Positions 18,073 to 27,566 of a DNA stretch of 64,000 nt are shown here, in pieces. The notes beneath the pieces were generated by a model. That model did not search any database. It was not told the origin of the DNA and saw nothing but the letters and a program-made list of their open reading frames with translations. The DNA lies in NCBI GenBank assembly GCA_913055805.1, contig CAJXLF010000004.1:186001-250000 (forward strand), in the 5' to 3' direction. The translations under genes and the position numbers were made by a program. The DNA comes from an uncultured Salinisphaerales bacterium. Lineage in GTDB: Bacteria > Pseudomonadota > Gammaproteobacteria > Nevskiales > CAJXLF01. Each line of letters begins with the position of its first letter. Within the stretch, counting starts at the first letter, position 1.

Positions 18073-18870
18073 TTGAATGGTCTAAAGAAATTAATCAGCT
18101 TACTCCTGTATCTCGGCAGAGCCGCGTTGAGGCAGTTTACGCATTTTCCACACAAGGCATGGTGTCCGATTTGTGATCGGGAAAGAGTATTCGTTGATAT
18201 CGATCCGGATATGCGCGTTGGTATTCGCTGCCTGGGGTGTCGTAGCAGTTCCGTACATAGAGCCATATACACAGTCTTGTCCGGAGAATACGGACAACGC
18301 CTGGAGCAGCTTGACGGTAAATCAACCTACGAACTATCAGCACATGGTGCATTTTTCGAGATATTGCAGAAATACGCCGCCCGGTCCGGGTTCACACTCA
18401 CTTGCTCAGAGTATATGGCGTCCGTCAGGTCTGGTGACTATCAAAATGGCGTACGTTGCGAGGACATTGAAAAGCTTACCTTCGAGGATAATAGCTTCCA
18501 TCTGGTAACCAGCACTGAAGTCATGGAGCATGTAGAGGACGACAATGCCGGCTACAGAGAAGTGCACAGGGTATTGAAGCCTTCCGGACAGTATATTTTT
18601 TCAGTGCCCCTGGATATGACTCAAACCGATACGATTATACGTGCCGAACGCGCAGCGAATGGAACCATCAAACATCTGCTGCCGCCTGAGTACCATGGTG
18701 ACCCAAGGCAAGGTTTGGGGGGTGTTTTTACATGGCGAAATTACGGCCGGGATATTGTCAAGCAACTCAGGACAGTCGGTTTTGAAGCTGAAATAATGGT
18801 GATCAAGCTGTCGGAATTTGCAAGCAGGCAAGTTTCCGGAATACCTATAGTTCGTGCCTGGAAGCTCTGA
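18073..18870 (+). CDS. SAM-dependent methyltransferase with N-terminal Cys4 motif
   Basis: A 265-residue protein. CPICDRE (about 31-37) and CLGCRS (about 53-58) form a probable zinc-binding knuckle, followed by a methyltransferase domain with LTCSEYM, FEDNSFHLVTSTEVMEHVED (motif IV region) and HRVLKPSGQYIFSVP. Such proteins occur in glycan and lipopolysaccharide clusters, where they may methylate sugars, but the substrate is unknown. Composition is lower in GC than the core genes. It lies 114 bp from the divergent flippase, and the two may share a regulatory region. Confidence 0.7.
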   Translation: MNGLKKLISLLLYLGRAALRQFTHFPHKAWCPICDRERVFVDIDPDMRVGIRCLGCRSSSVHRAIYTVLSGEYGQRLEQLDGKSTYELSAHGAFFEILQKYAARSGFTLTCSEYMASVRSGDYQNGVRCEDIEKLTFEDNSFHLVTSTEVMEHVEDDNAGYREVHRVLKPSGQYIFSVPLDMTQTDTIIRAERAANGTIKHLLPPEYHGDPRQGLGGVFTWRNYGRDIVKQLRTVGFEAEIMVIKLSEFASRQVSGIPIVRAWKL

Positions 18871-18926
18871 AAACGGGTTGCTGAATACTTGTTCGACACA
18901 GGCACTGCGTTCCAAGCGAGCCCGAT

Positions 18927-19697
18927 TTGAGTACCACCTCTTTGCCGACATCTAACATCACAGTATCCATCGTCAGCCATGGGCATGCTGCCATGGTGGA
19001 GCGCCTGCTCGGCGACCTGGCGGATCTGCCGGAAATTGACCAGATCATTCTCACGCATAACCTGCCTGAGCCGGCGGTGCAGATTCCTGCCGGGTTGGCC
19101 GGCAAGGTGGAGCACATCAACAACCCGCAGCCGAAAGGTTTCGCGGAAAACCACAATGCGGCCTTTTCCCATTGCCGCAATGCGTACTACTGCGTGCTCA
19201 ATCCCGATGTGCGGTTGCTGGAGAATCCTTTTCCGGCTTTATGTGCACAACTCGCCAGACCTGGTGTGGCACTGGCCGCGCCGATGGCGGTGGGTGCCGA
19301 CATGGTAAAACAGGATACGGCACGCCATTACCCCACCCCCCTGCGTATTGCGATCCGGGTGCTGGGCCGTCGACGCAACAACTACGCTTTCGAATTCGGT
19401 GATGCGCCGCTGGAGCCGGAATGGGTGGCGGGCATGTTCATGCTGCTGCGCGCCGAGGACTATGCCGCGGTCGACGGGTTCGACGAGAGTTACTTCATGT
19501 ACTGCGAGGATGTGGATCTCTGTGCACGTCTTTGGCAGCGGGGCGGCAAGGTGGTTCTTGTACCCGGGGTGCGTGTCATTCATGATGCTCAGAGGAGCAG
19601 CCACCGGAATCTGCGTTTTCTGTACTGGCATGTTTCCAGTCTCATCAGGTTTTTTCTGCGCAGGGCGCTGGGCCGCTTCAAACCCGCGCGCCATTAA
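18927..19697 (+). CDS. Family 2 glycosyltransferase, rhamnosyltransferase-like
   Basis: A 256-residue protein starting at a TTG. ITVSIVSHGHAAMVERLL is the GT-A N-terminus, VLNPDVRLLE contains the metal-binding DXD-type element, and ESYFMYCEDVDLCARLW is the acceptor-side motif of rhamnosyl- and related transferases. The C-terminus is basic (RRALGRFKPARH) and may sit at the membrane. It would extend a glycan from a nucleotide or lipid-linked sugar. It is the last member of the glycan-type gene patchwork and precedes oppA by 26 bp on the same strand, but is functionally unrelated to it. Confidence 0.78.
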   Translation: MSTTSLPTSNITVSIVSHGHAAMVERLLGDLADLPEIDQIILTHNLPEPAVQIPAGLAGKVEHINNPQPKGFAENHNAAFSHCRNAYYCVLNPDVRLLENPFPALCAQLARPGVALAAPMAVGADMVKQDTARHYPTPLRIAIRVLGRRRNNYAFEFGDAPLEPEWVAGMFMLLRAEDYAAVDGFDESYFMYCEDVDLCARLWQRGGKVVLVPGVRVIHDAQRSSHRNLRFLYWHVSSLIRFFLRRALGRFKPARH

Positions 19698-19723
19698 TTT
19701 TGCAACCTCACGGGTACATTGAG

Positions 19724-21409
19724 ATGATCGACTTTTGTTCCCGCAAACTGCTGATAGTAGTGCTGTGCCTACCCTTGCTGGCCGCCTGCGGCAACGGCAA
19801 ACAGGATGAAGCACCGGCCCAGTCACGCAACGCGCCACTGATCAACAAGGATGGCAGTACCGTACTGCGCCGTGGTAATGGCGCCGAGCCGGAAACCCTG
19901 GATCCGCACCGCGCGCAGAGCGTGAACTCCTCCAACATCCTGCGTGACATCTACGAAGGCCTGGTCAGCGAGGCGCCTGACGGTGAACTGGTGCCGGGCG
20001 CGGCCGCGCGCTGGGAGATCAGCGAGGATCTGCGTACCTACACTTTCTATCTACGTGAGGAAGCGCACTGGTCCAATGGCGAACCGGTCACCGCCGCGGA
20101 TTTTGTCTATGGCCTGCGGCGCTGCGTGGACCCTGCCACCGGTTCGGTCTATGCCGAGATTCTCACGCCCATTGAAAATGCCAAGGTCATTATCGCCGGC
20201 GAAGCCGCGCCCGAAACGTTAGGCGTGAAAGCCTTGTCGGATCATGTGCTGGAGATTCGTCTCAAAGCCCCCACACCCTACTTCCTGGGCTTGCTGGCAC
20301 ATTCCAGCGCCTACCCGGCCCATCAGGCCAGCGTGGAAAAACATGGTGACCAGTTCACCCAGCCGGGCAATCATGTTTCCAACGGCGCCTACCAGATCAC
20401 CGACTGGGTAGTGGCTTCGCATATCACACTGGAACGCAACCCCCACTATTGGGACAACGACAATAGCGGCGTGGATGTGGTCAAGTATCTGCCGATTGAA
20501 AACGCTGAATCCGAATTCAAGCGTTATCTGGCTGGCGAGCTGGACATGACCTCCACGCTGCCGATCCCCCAGATCGAGTGGGCGCAGAAGAACCTGCCGC
20601 AGGATTATCAGAAATATCCCTTCCTCGGCGTTTACTACTACGGACTGAACCTGACCCGGGCGCCCTTCAAGGACAATCCCGAACTCCGGCGTGCCCTGTC
20701 ATTGGCGCTGGACCGGGAAATCATTACCGAAAAAGTCACGCGCGGCGATCAGATTCCGGCCTACTCCTGGGTGCCGCCCGGAGTCAGCGATTACCAGCCC
20801 GCTGAGGCGTCTTTTGCCGGCTGGTCACGTGAAAAGCGCATCGAAGAAGCCCGCCGGCTGTATCGTGAGGCCGGGTACTCGGACGAAAATCCGCTGGAAG
20901 TGGAGCTGCGTTACAACACCAGCGAAGGCCACAAGAAAATCGCCACGGCTATAGCCAGCATGTGGAAGACTACGCTGGGCGCCAAAGTAGTGATGGTTAA
21001 CGAGGAATGGAAGGTCTTCCTGCAGAACGTCAACACCAAAAAGGTCACCCAGGTTTATCGTTCAGGCTGGATCGGTGACTACAACGATGCCAACACCTTT
21101 CTTGAGCTGATGCATTCAAAATTCGGGCTCAACGGCACGGGTTATTCCAACCCGCAATACGACGCTTATCTGGATGCGGCTTCGCATGAAAGCGACATCA
21201 ACAGACGTCGTGAACTGATGCATCAGGCCGAGCAGGTGTTGCTCGAGGATATGCCGGTGATCCCCATTTACCACTATGTCGGCACGCGCCTGGTCAAGCC
21301 GTACATCAAGGGTTTTGTCGGCAATATCATGGGGCACTTCTACAGCAAGCACCTGAGCATCAGGGCCACGGCCGGTGCCGGCGATGCACAAACGGCGGGC
21401 ATGCAATAA
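19724..21409 (+). CDS. oppA: Oligopeptide ABC transporter substrate-binding lipoprotein
   Basis: A 561-residue solute-binding protein. The N-terminus ends with LPLLAACGNG, a clear lipobox, so it should be anchored at the outer face of the inner membrane. The body matches the peptide-binding family 5: GAEPETLDPH, the SNGEPVTAADFVYGLRR block, and GLNLTRAPF. The start at 19724 leaves a normal signal peptide; an earlier ATG at 19700 adds eight non-conserved residues. It delivers peptides to the permease encoded next, and the order A-B-C-D-F is the usual opp operon order. Confidence 0.93.
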   Translation: MIDFCSRKLLIVVLCLPLLAACGNGKQDEAPAQSRNAPLINKDGSTVLRRGNGAEPETLDPHRAQSVNSSNILRDIYEGLVSEAPDGELVPGAAARWEISEDLRTYTFYLREEAHWSNGEPVTAADFVYGLRRCVDPATGSVYAEILTPIENAKVIIAGEAAPETLGVKALSDHVLEIRLKAPTPYFLGLLAHSSAYPAHQASVEKHGDQFTQPGNHVSNGAYQITDWVVASHITLERNPHYWDNDNSGVDVVKYLPIENAESEFKRYLAGELDMTSTLPIPQIEWAQKNLPQDYQKYPFLGVYYYGLNLTRAPFKDNPELRRALSLALDREIITEKVTRGDQIPAYSWVPPGVSDYQPAEASFAGWSREKRIEEARRLYREAGYSDENPLEVELRYNTSEGHKKIATAIASMWKTTLGAKVVMVNEEWKVFLQNVNTKKVTQVYRSGWIGDYNDANTFLELMHSKFGLNGTGYSNPQYDAYLDAASHESDINRRRELMHQAEQVLLEDMPVIPIYHYVGTRLVKPYIKGFVGNIMGHFYSKHLSIRATAGAGDAQTAGMQ

Positions 21410-21440
21410 GCTAGGCGCTGGCTAAATCACAAGTGGACCT

Positions 21441-22358
21441 ATGCTGGCCTACGCGGTGAAGCGCGCCCTGGGCGCAATACCGACATTATTCATACTGCTG
21501 ACCCTGGCGTTTTTTCTGATTCGTCTGGCGCCGGGCGGGCCGTTTGACGCCGAACGCCAGCTGCCGCCGGAAATCGAGGCCAATCTCAACCAGAAATATC
21601 ATCTCGACGAGCCGCTCTATCAACAGTACGGGCGCTATCTATGGGACATTGCCCGTGGCGACTTCGGGCCTTCTTTCCAGTACCGGGATCTGACCGTGAA
21701 CCAGCTCATCGCAGACGGCTTTCCGGTGTCGCTGAGGCTGGGCCTGATGTCGCTGCTGTTTGCACTGTTTTTCGGCGTCATGCTCGGGACACTGGCCGCA
21801 CTGCGCCAGAACAGCGCCGCCGACTACGGTCTGATGACCGTGGCCATGCTGGGTGTGTCTATTCCCAATTATGTGCTGGCGCCGCTGATGATTCTGGTGT
21901 TTGCGGTGTATCAGGGCTGGCTGCCGGCGGGTGGGTTGGGCGGCTGGCAGAACTATGTGATGCCGGTGCTGGCGCTGGGCACGGCCATGATGGCCTATAT
22001 TGCCCGCCTCACCCGCGGCAGCATGATCGAGGTGCTGCGTTCCAACTTCATCCGCACCGCCAGGGCCAAGGGGTTGCCCTTGCGGCTGCTGCTGTTCCGG
22101 CATGCGTTGCCGGCCGCCATGGTGCCGGTGGTGTCCTTCCTGGGGCCGGCCACGGCTGGCATTATCACCGGCTCGGTAGTAATCGAAACCATCTTCGGCA
22201 TTCCGGGGCTGGGGCGTTATTTTGTGCAGGGCGCGCTCAATCGTGACTACACCCTGGTCATGGGTGTAGTGCTGTTCTACGGCATGTTGATCATAGTCTT
22301 CAATTTCATTGTGGATCTGCTCTATGCCTGGCTGGATCCCAGGGTGAAATACGCATGA
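21441..22358 (+). CDS. oppB: Oligopeptide ABC transporter permease OppB
   Basis: A 305-residue inner-membrane permease with about six hydrophobic segments. The N-terminus RRALG-like ALGAIPTLFILLTLAFF is typical of OppB/DppB, and the EAA loop RTARAKGLPLRLLLFRHAL contacts the ATPases. Together with OppC it forms the translocation channel. It begins 31 bp after oppA and overlaps oppC by ATGA, so translation is coupled. Confidence 0.93.
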   Translation: MLAYAVKRALGAIPTLFILLTLAFFLIRLAPGGPFDAERQLPPEIEANLNQKYHLDEPLYQQYGRYLWDIARGDFGPSFQYRDLTVNQLIADGFPVSLRLGLMSLLFALFFGVMLGTLAALRQNSAADYGLMTVAMLGVSIPNYVLAPLMILVFAVYQGWLPAGGLGGWQNYVMPVLALGTAMMAYIARLTRGSMIEVLRSNFIRTARAKGLPLRLLLFRHALPAAMVPVVSFLGPATAGIITGSVVIETIFGIPGLGRYFVQGALNRDYTLVMGVVLFYGMLIIVFNFIVDLLYAWLDPRVKYA

Positions 22359-23245
22359 GTACGCCGGCCGAAGTCCTGCCTGATATCGAGCTGGTCGAGG
22401 GGCGCAGCCTGTGGCAGGACGCCATGCGCCGCATGCTGCGCAACCGCGCGGCCATGGTCAGCAGCTTTCTGTTGCTGGCCTTGTTGATCACGGTCACGGT
22501 CGGCCCCTGGATCAGCGGCTATGAGTATGACCAGCTGGACTGGGATCACATCTGGGAGCCGCCGGCCATGGAGACCGGGCACTGGCTGGGGACCGACAGT
22601 CTGGGGCGCGACCTGTTCGTGCGCATCTGTCAGGGTGGCCGTATTTCCCTGATGGTCGGTATTGTGTCGACGATAGTGAGTCTATTGATCGGCGTCAGCT
22701 GGGGCGCGATCGCCGGCTACTTCGGTGGCCGCGTGGATGCCATCATGATGCGCATCGTCGACATTCTCTATGCCATGCCCTTCCTGTTTTTCGTCATTCT
22801 TCTGATGGTGTTTTTCGGCCGGCATATTCTGCTCATCTTCATCGCCATTGGCATGGTCAACTGGCTGGATATGGCGCGTATCGTCCGCGGCCAGACCTTG
22901 TCCATCAAGAACAAGGAATTCATCGAAGCGGCCTGGATGGCTGGCGCCAGCAACCGACGGGTGATCTACCGGCATATCATTCCCAATCTCATGGGCGTGG
23001 TGGCCGTCTATGTCACCCTGACCATTCCGCAGGTGATCCTGGTGGAATCCTTCCTCAGTTTCCTCGGCCTGGGCGTGCAGGAACCGGCCACGTCCTGGGG
23101 TGCGCTGGTAAACGAAGGCGCACAGGAAATGGAACGCGCGCCCTGGCTGTTGATCTTCCCGGCGAGCTGCCTGGCATTGACCCTGTTCTGCTTCAACTTC
23201 ATCGGCGACGGACTGCGCGATGCGCTGGACCCGAAAGACAGATAA
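22355..23245 (+). CDS. oppC: Oligopeptide ABC transporter permease OppC
   Basis: A 296-residue permease. It has the OppC N-terminal cytoplasmic segment with GRSLWQDAMRRMLRNRAAM, then WLGTDSLGRDLFVRICQGG, and the EAA loop EAAWMAGASNRRVIYRH. It pairs with OppB. It is separated from oppD by 168 bp that hold a palindromic repeat element (23253-23404), unlike the tight overlaps elsewhere in the operon. Confidence 0.93.
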   Translation: MSTPAEVLPDIELVEGRSLWQDAMRRMLRNRAAMVSSFLLLALLITVTVGPWISGYEYDQLDWDHIWEPPAMETGHWLGTDSLGRDLFVRICQGGRISLMVGIVSTIVSLLIGVSWGAIAGYFGGRVDAIMMRIVDILYAMPFLFFVILLMVFFGRHILLIFIAIGMVNWLDMARIVRGQTLSIKNKEFIEAAWMAGASNRRVIYRHIIPNLMGVVAVYVTLTIPQVILVESFLSFLGLGVQEPATSWGALVNEGAQEMERAPWLLIFPASCLALTLFCFNFIGDGLRDALDPKDR

Positions 23246-23252
23246 GAGATGT

Positions 23253-23404
23253 ATCCACAGATTACACAGATTGCACAGATTATTAAGAAAGAATTCAGGA
23301 ATATTTCTGAGTCCTGGCAGTGTAGTACGTCGACTGGCCCTGAGCATTCTTCTGCACAGTTTTTCTTAAATATTAAATCTGTGGAATCTGTGTAATCTGT
23401 GGAT
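23253..23404. repeat. Palindromic element with 9-nt terminal repeats, copy A
   Basis: About 152 bp between oppC and oppD. The left end reads ATCCACAGATTACACAGATT and continues with another CACAGATT unit, so it is built of a 9-nt unit CACAGATTN. The right end is the reverse complement, finishing AATCTGTGTAATCTGTGGAT. The middle (about 90 bp) is different in each copy. Copies B and C lie at 33946-34093 and 34798-34952. The right end stops 9 bp before the oppD start codon, so the element may supply or alter its ribosome-binding region. Confidence 0.85.
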
Positions 23405-23413
23405 CAATATCAA

Positions 23414-24190
23414 ATGCTGCTGGAAGTCGAGAATCTCAAAGTTAGTTTCCGCACCGCCGACGGTACGGTCGACGCGGTGAAGGGCGTCAGCTTTGTCCTG
23501 GACCGGGGCGAGAGTCTGGGAATCGTGGGCGAGTCCGGTTCGGGCAAGAGTCAGACCGTGCTCGGCGCTCTGGGGCTGCTGGATGCGAATGGGCAGGCGT
23601 CAGGCTCCGTTCGTTTCAAGGGCGAACAGATTCTTGGACTGAGTCGCCATCAGCTGAACCGCATACGCGGCCATCAGGTCGGCATGATTTTTCAGGACCC
23701 CATGACTTCGCTGAATCCGCATCTGCGTATTCGCACGCAGATGACTGAGGTGCTGCGCCTGCACAAGGGTCTGGATAAAAAGGCCGCCCTGTTCAAGGCG
23801 ATCGAGATGCTGGAACTGGTGAACATTCCGGATGCGGCTCGCCGCATACAGCGCTATCCGCATGAGTTCTCCGGCGGCATGCGCCAGCGTGTCATGATCG
23901 CCATGGCGCTGCTGTGCGAGCCGGCCCTGCTGATCGCGGATGAACCCACCACGGCGCTGGATGTGACGGTGCAGGCCCAGATACTGCACCTGCTGGATAA
24001 CCTGCGCCGGGATACCGGTGCGGCCTTGCTGCTGATTACCCACGATCTGGGCATCGTGGCCGGGCATTGCGATCGTGCCCTGGTCATGCAGCATGGCGAG
24101 GTTCGCGAACAGGCGATAGTCGATGATCTTTTCTATCGACCGCAGCATACCTACACGCAGAAGCTGTTGGCAGCGGTGCCGAGACTATGA
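23414..24190 (+). CDS. oppD: Oligopeptide ABC transporter ATP-binding protein OppD
   Basis: A 258-residue ATPase. It has Walker A GESGSGKS (about 41-48), the signature SGGMRQR, and Walker [13 protein letters not shown]. It powers peptide uptake with OppF. The ATG at 23414 gives the usual [12 protein letters not shown] start; a GTG at 23399 would include part of the repeat element. It is somewhat shorter than many OppD proteins and lacks the long C-terminal extension with the zinc or iron-sulfur cysteines found in some members; OppF retains a cysteine-containing tail. ATGA overlap with oppF. Confidence 0.9.
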   Translation: MLLEVENLKVSFRTADGTVDAVKGVSFVLDRGESLGIVGESGSGKSQTVLGALGLLDANGQASGSVRFKGEQILGLSRHQLNRIRGHQVGMIFQDPMTSLNPHLRIRTQMTEVLRLHKGLDKKAALFKAIEMLELVNIPDAARRIQRYPHEFSGGMRQRVMIAMALLCEPALLIADEPTTALDVTVQAQILHLLDNLRRDTGAALLLITHDLGIVAGHCDRALVMQHGEVREQAIVDDLFYRPQHTYTQKLLAAVPRL

Positions 24191-25200
24191 GTACGGCGCG
24201 AGCGGGTGATCCCCTGTTGCTGGTGCGGCAGTTGCGCGTGGAATTCCAGTTGCCCTCTGCCAGCCCTTGGGCAACGCCCTGGTCGAAAAAGGAAACCCTG
24301 CGTGCGGTGGACAGTGTCCAGCTGGACCTGCGGCCTGGCGAAACGCTGGGTATCGTCGGTGAGTCCGGCTGTGGCAAGTCGACGTTGGCACGCACTCTGG
24401 TAGGTCTGCAGCAGCCGACAGCCGGCGCGATTTTTCTGGACGGCAAGGATATTACCCATCTCGGAGAAGAGGGGTGGCGTCAACTGCGGCGGGATGTGCA
24501 GATGGTGTTTCAGGATCCGCTGGCAAGCCTGAATCCGCGCATGACCGTGGGTGAAAGTATTGCCGAGCCCTTGCATAACCTGTATCCGGAGATGCCGCTG
24601 CAGCAACGCTGGCGGAAAGTGCGCGACATCATGCCGCGGGTAGGACTGGAGGCTGCCTGGATCAACCGTTATCCGCATGAATTCTCTGGCGGTCAGTGCC
24701 AGCGTATCGGTATTGCCCGTGCCCTGGTAGTGGAGCCGCGTGTGCTGATTTGCGATGAGCCTGTGAGTGCGCTGGACGTGACCGTGCAGGCGCAGATCAT
24801 TCAGTTGCTCAAGGATCTGCAGGCCGAACTCAATCTGGCCATGCTGTTCATTGCGCATGACCTGGCCGTAGTGAAGGACATCAGTCACCGGGTCATGGTG
24901 ATGTACCTGGGCAAGGTCATGGCGCAATCAAGCAGCAAGATGCTTTTCCAGCGAGCACGGCACCCCTATACCCGTGCGCTGCTTGGCTCGGTGCCGCTAC
25001 CCGATCCACAGCGTGAACGGGCACGCGAGCCGCAGGTGCTGGAGGGTGAGTTGCCCTCGCCGCTTAATCCACCCAGCGGTTGCGTGTTCCGTACCCGCTG
25101 TCCACTGGCCGACAATCTGTGCAGCATGCAGGTGCCGGCCCTGCGGCAAACCATAGCCGGCGATTACGCAGCCTGCCATTACGCTGACCAGACGCCCTGA
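24187..25200 (+). CDS. oppF: Oligopeptide ABC transporter ATP-binding protein OppF
   Basis: A 337-residue ATPase with Walker A GESGCGKST, signature SGGQCQR and Walker B LICDEPVSALD. The C-terminal extension PSGCVFRTRCPLADNLC is the cysteine-rich tail of OppF/DppF proteins. It forms the heterodimeric motor with OppD. This is the last gene of the opp operon; 69 bp follow before an unrelated gene on the same strand. Confidence 0.92.
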   Translation: MSTARAGDPLLLVRQLRVEFQLPSASPWATPWSKKETLRAVDSVQLDLRPGETLGIVGESGCGKSTLARTLVGLQQPTAGAIFLDGKDITHLGEEGWRQLRRDVQMVFQDPLASLNPRMTVGESIAEPLHNLYPEMPLQQRWRKVRDIMPRVGLEAAWINRYPHEFSGGQCQRIGIARALVVEPRVLICDEPVSALDVTVQAQIIQLLKDLQAELNLAMLFIAHDLAVVKDISHRVMVMYLGKVMAQSSSKMLFQRARHPYTRALLGSVPLPDPQRERAREPQVLEGELPSPLNPPSGCVFRTRCPLADNLCSMQVPALRQTIAGDYAACHYADQTP

Positions 25201-25269
25201 TCGTCGCTGCTGGTGCTGCAAGCCTGAACAGGTAACAATGGCCCACTTATATGGAGCAAACGGTTAGTC

Positions 25270-26007
25270 ATGGTTGTCCGTGTATTCAAGTTTCTGTTGC
25301 CGGGTTTGGTAGCCGGCCTGTTGGCCATGCCAGCGGCAGCTCTGAATCTGGAAGAACGCGCTGACGCTCTGATGCTGGATATGCTGGGCCTGATCAGTTC
25401 GGTACGGGATTATGAAGCGCGCTTTGTGGTGCAAACCCGTGAGGCCGGGCGCATGCGTCCTCCCGAAGCGGTGTATATCAAACAGCGTCGTTCTCCCAGC
25501 TGCATCCACACACGCTGGCTGGACGGGCCGCGCAAGAATGCCGAGCGGGTCTTTTGCAGCGAGGAATCTGCGGATAACGTCACGGTTCGCAGCCGCGCCC
25601 GCACCCTGATGAATCAAAAACAGCTTTCCCGCGCGCAATTGACAGCCTTGCAGGTGGTATTGCGCCCTGTGGATGATGACGGCCTTTACGGCATGGTGGC
25701 ACGCTATGCCAACCAGTACTTTGACGCGGCGGAAAGCGTTCGTCAGGGTGACTATAAAGTGGAGGTACGGCATGCCACGGTCTATGAGCGGCCGGTCATC
25801 TGTTTGCGTTTGCGGCGCAAGCATGCTGTGGCCGACGCACACTATCAGGGCCAGACCGAGTTGTGCGTGGATGTTAAAAACAAGCTGCCCAGTGCCTTTC
25901 GCGCCTGGGATGCGCGAGGCGAGTTACTGGAGTCCTATCTGATCGGGGACTACCGCATCAATAGCGGGTTGCAGGATTCGGACTTCGAGCTGGAGTCCGC
26001 AAACTAG
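25270..26007 (+). CDS. DUF1571-like exported protein
   Basis: A 245-residue protein with a signal peptide (LLPGLVAGLLAMPAAA) and a predicted soluble periplasmic domain. VRDYEARFVVQTREAGRMRPPEAVYIKQR resembles DUF1571 proteins, which have a LolA-like or outer-membrane-lipoprotein-sorting-like beta fold and may bind lipids. No catalytic motif is visible. Two cysteines (CIHT, CSEE) and a third (VICLRL) could form disulfides. Its stop overlaps the convergent transglycosylase gene by 4 bp (CTAG). Confidence 0.6.
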   Translation: MVVRVFKFLLPGLVAGLLAMPAAALNLEERADALMLDMLGLISSVRDYEARFVVQTREAGRMRPPEAVYIKQRRSPSCIHTRWLDGPRKNAERVFCSEESADNVTVRSRARTLMNQKQLSRAQLTALQVVLRPVDDDGLYGMVARYANQYFDAAESVRQGDYKVEVRHATVYERPVICLRLRRKHAVADAHYQGQTELCVDVKNKLPSAFRAWDARGELLESYLIGDYRINSGLQDSDFELESAN

Positions 26008-26612
26008 AAGAACCAGCCGCCGTCCAGATCGTCTGCACAGGACGATAGCTGGGTCGAGTAACGTTGCGCCTGGGCTTCCACCTGACGTGCCCGCTTGATC
26101 AGCCAACCCTTGCGTTTATAGGTGCCGCGGGCATAACCACCCTGCCCCTCGTGATAAGCCAGATACTGGCTGTAGGCGTCCCATTTCGAGATCCCCAGTT
26201 TTTCGTGGCTCTGGTGGCAGTACCAGGCAACGAAGTCGATGGCGTCGTCAAAGTTATCCCGTGACGACCAGCTGTTGCCCGACTTTTCCTGGTACCAGTC
26301 CCAGGTTTCGTCCTTGGCCTGCGGATAGCCATAGGCGGATGAGGGCCGCCAGAGCGGAATGCCAAGAAAGCGTTTGCGGGCGGGTTTGGCGTCGTCTACG
26401 AAGCGGGATTCCCAGTACATGATGGCCATGGTCACATGCACAGGCGTGCCCCAGCGCTTCTCCGCGTCCTTGGCGGCGCCGTACCAGTCGTCTTTTTCCT
26501 GGAATATGGAACAGGCATTGCCCGGGTTTCTGGGCGGGGATGTCGCGCAGCTGGTTAAAAGAAAGAGAGTGATGAAAGCCGTGCATGCCAGCAGTAGTCG
26601 ACGGCTTTTCAT
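26004..26612 (-). CDS. Transglycosylase SLT-like lipoprotein
   Basis: A 202-residue lipoprotein: basic start, hydrophobic stretch, and lipobox LLTSC with Cys22. MYWESRF (E68, S69) is the catalytic glutamate region of lytic transglycosylases of the SLT family, which cleave peptidoglycan glycan strands. AYGYPQAKDETW and DFVAWYCHQS are further conserved blocks of this small subfamily. The location is probably the periplasmic face of the outer or inner membrane. It shares the region with the M48 protease and the DUF1571 protein, all envelope proteins. Confidence 0.75.
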   Translation of the reverse strand: MKSRRLLLACTAFITLFLLTSCATSPPRNPGNACSIFQEKDDWYGAAKDAEKRWGTPVHVTMAIMYWESRFVDDAKPARKRFLGIPLWRPSSAYGYPQAKDETWDWYQEKSGNSWSSRDNFDDAIDFVAWYCHQSHEKLGISKWDAYSQYLAYHEGQGGYARGTYKRKGWLIKRARQVEAQAQRYSTQLSSCADDLDGGWFF

Positions 26613-26668
26613 CCACTTCTCCCCAGGTGCTTTCCAGTCAGTGCATAGGTTACTACAGCGCTAAATGT

Positions 26669-27445
26669 TCAGCAGTTGGGCTTTTTACCCGCAGCCCTTG
26701 CCTGCTCGTAATGTTGCATGGCCTTGGGCATGCGCGCCTTGAGGTCGGCAATACGGGTACTGTGTGAAGGGTGAGTAGACATGAATTCAGGCGGTTGTCC
26801 GCCCCCCTGGCGGGCCATGTTCTGCCACAGTGTGACGGCCTCGTTGGGATTGAAGCCAGCCTTGGCCATGAGGTTGAGACCGAGGACGTCGGCCTCGGAT
26901 TCCTGCGCGCGGCCATAAGGCAGCAGAATGCCAACCTGGGTGCCCAGGCCCAGGGCGGCCATCATGTACTGCCCCTTGGCGCTGCCGCCGGAAATGGTCG
27001 AGGCAATCTGCAGGCCCACATCGGTCAGGGAGGCGGCCGACAGACGGGCGTTGGAGTGGTGGGCTTGCACATGGGCGATTTCGTGGCCGACCACCGCTGC
27101 CAGCTGATCGGGCGTGGTGGCGACTTTCAGCAGACCCTTGTAGACGCCGATCTTGCCACCCGGCAGGGCGAAAGCATTGGCCGCATCATCATCAAACAGC
27201 GTGACTTCCCAGCTGCCGCCCACAACGGCGGTCAGGGTATTGGATACGCACTGCACCCGGCGATTGGGCGCGGCTTCCTTGGCGGCGGGGGTTTTCTTTT
27301 TCATTTCCGTGTAACTGGCCGAACCCATCTCCGCCATTTGCGACTCGGAAAACAGGCGCAGCTGGCGCTGGCCGGTGGGTGAAGTGGCGCAGGCCACGAC
27401 GATGGCGCTCAACAGCAGGGCGGTAATGACGATGTTCTTGTTCAT
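26669..27445 (-). CDS. M48 family metallopeptidase lipoprotein (LoiP/YcaL-like)
   Basis: A 258-residue lipoprotein: MNKNIVITALLLSAIVVAC gives Cys19 as the lipidated residue. The zinc protease motif HEIAH is at 121-125, with ESEAD near 180 supplying the third ligand. NAFALPGGKIGVYKGLL is the conserved block before the active site. Relatives degrade misfolded outer-membrane proteins. The start at 27445 gives the lipoprotein signal; longer in-frame starts upstream are not supported. It is divergent from uvrD. Confidence 0.88.
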   Translation of the reverse strand: MNKNIVITALLLSAIVVACATSPTGQRQLRLFSESQMAEMGSASYTEMKKKTPAAKEAAPNRRVQCVSNTLTAVVGGSWEVTLFDDDAANAFALPGGKIGVYKGLLKVATTPDQLAAVVGHEIAHVQAHHSNARLSAASLTDVGLQIASTISGGSAKGQYMMAALGLGTQVGILLPYGRAQESEADVLGLNLMAKAGFNPNEAVTLWQNMARQGGGQPPEFMSTHPSHSTRIADLKARMPKAMQHYEQARAAGKKPNC

Positions 27446-27566
27446 GACGAGCTTGCCTGGTCCCGGGTGATCATTCGACAGATAACGGCCCGTGAAATTC
27501 CCGGCCATATCAGGCCTCCAGTTTACGCCAACAAAACCGGCAGGAGTATGACGGTACAATGGGCCG

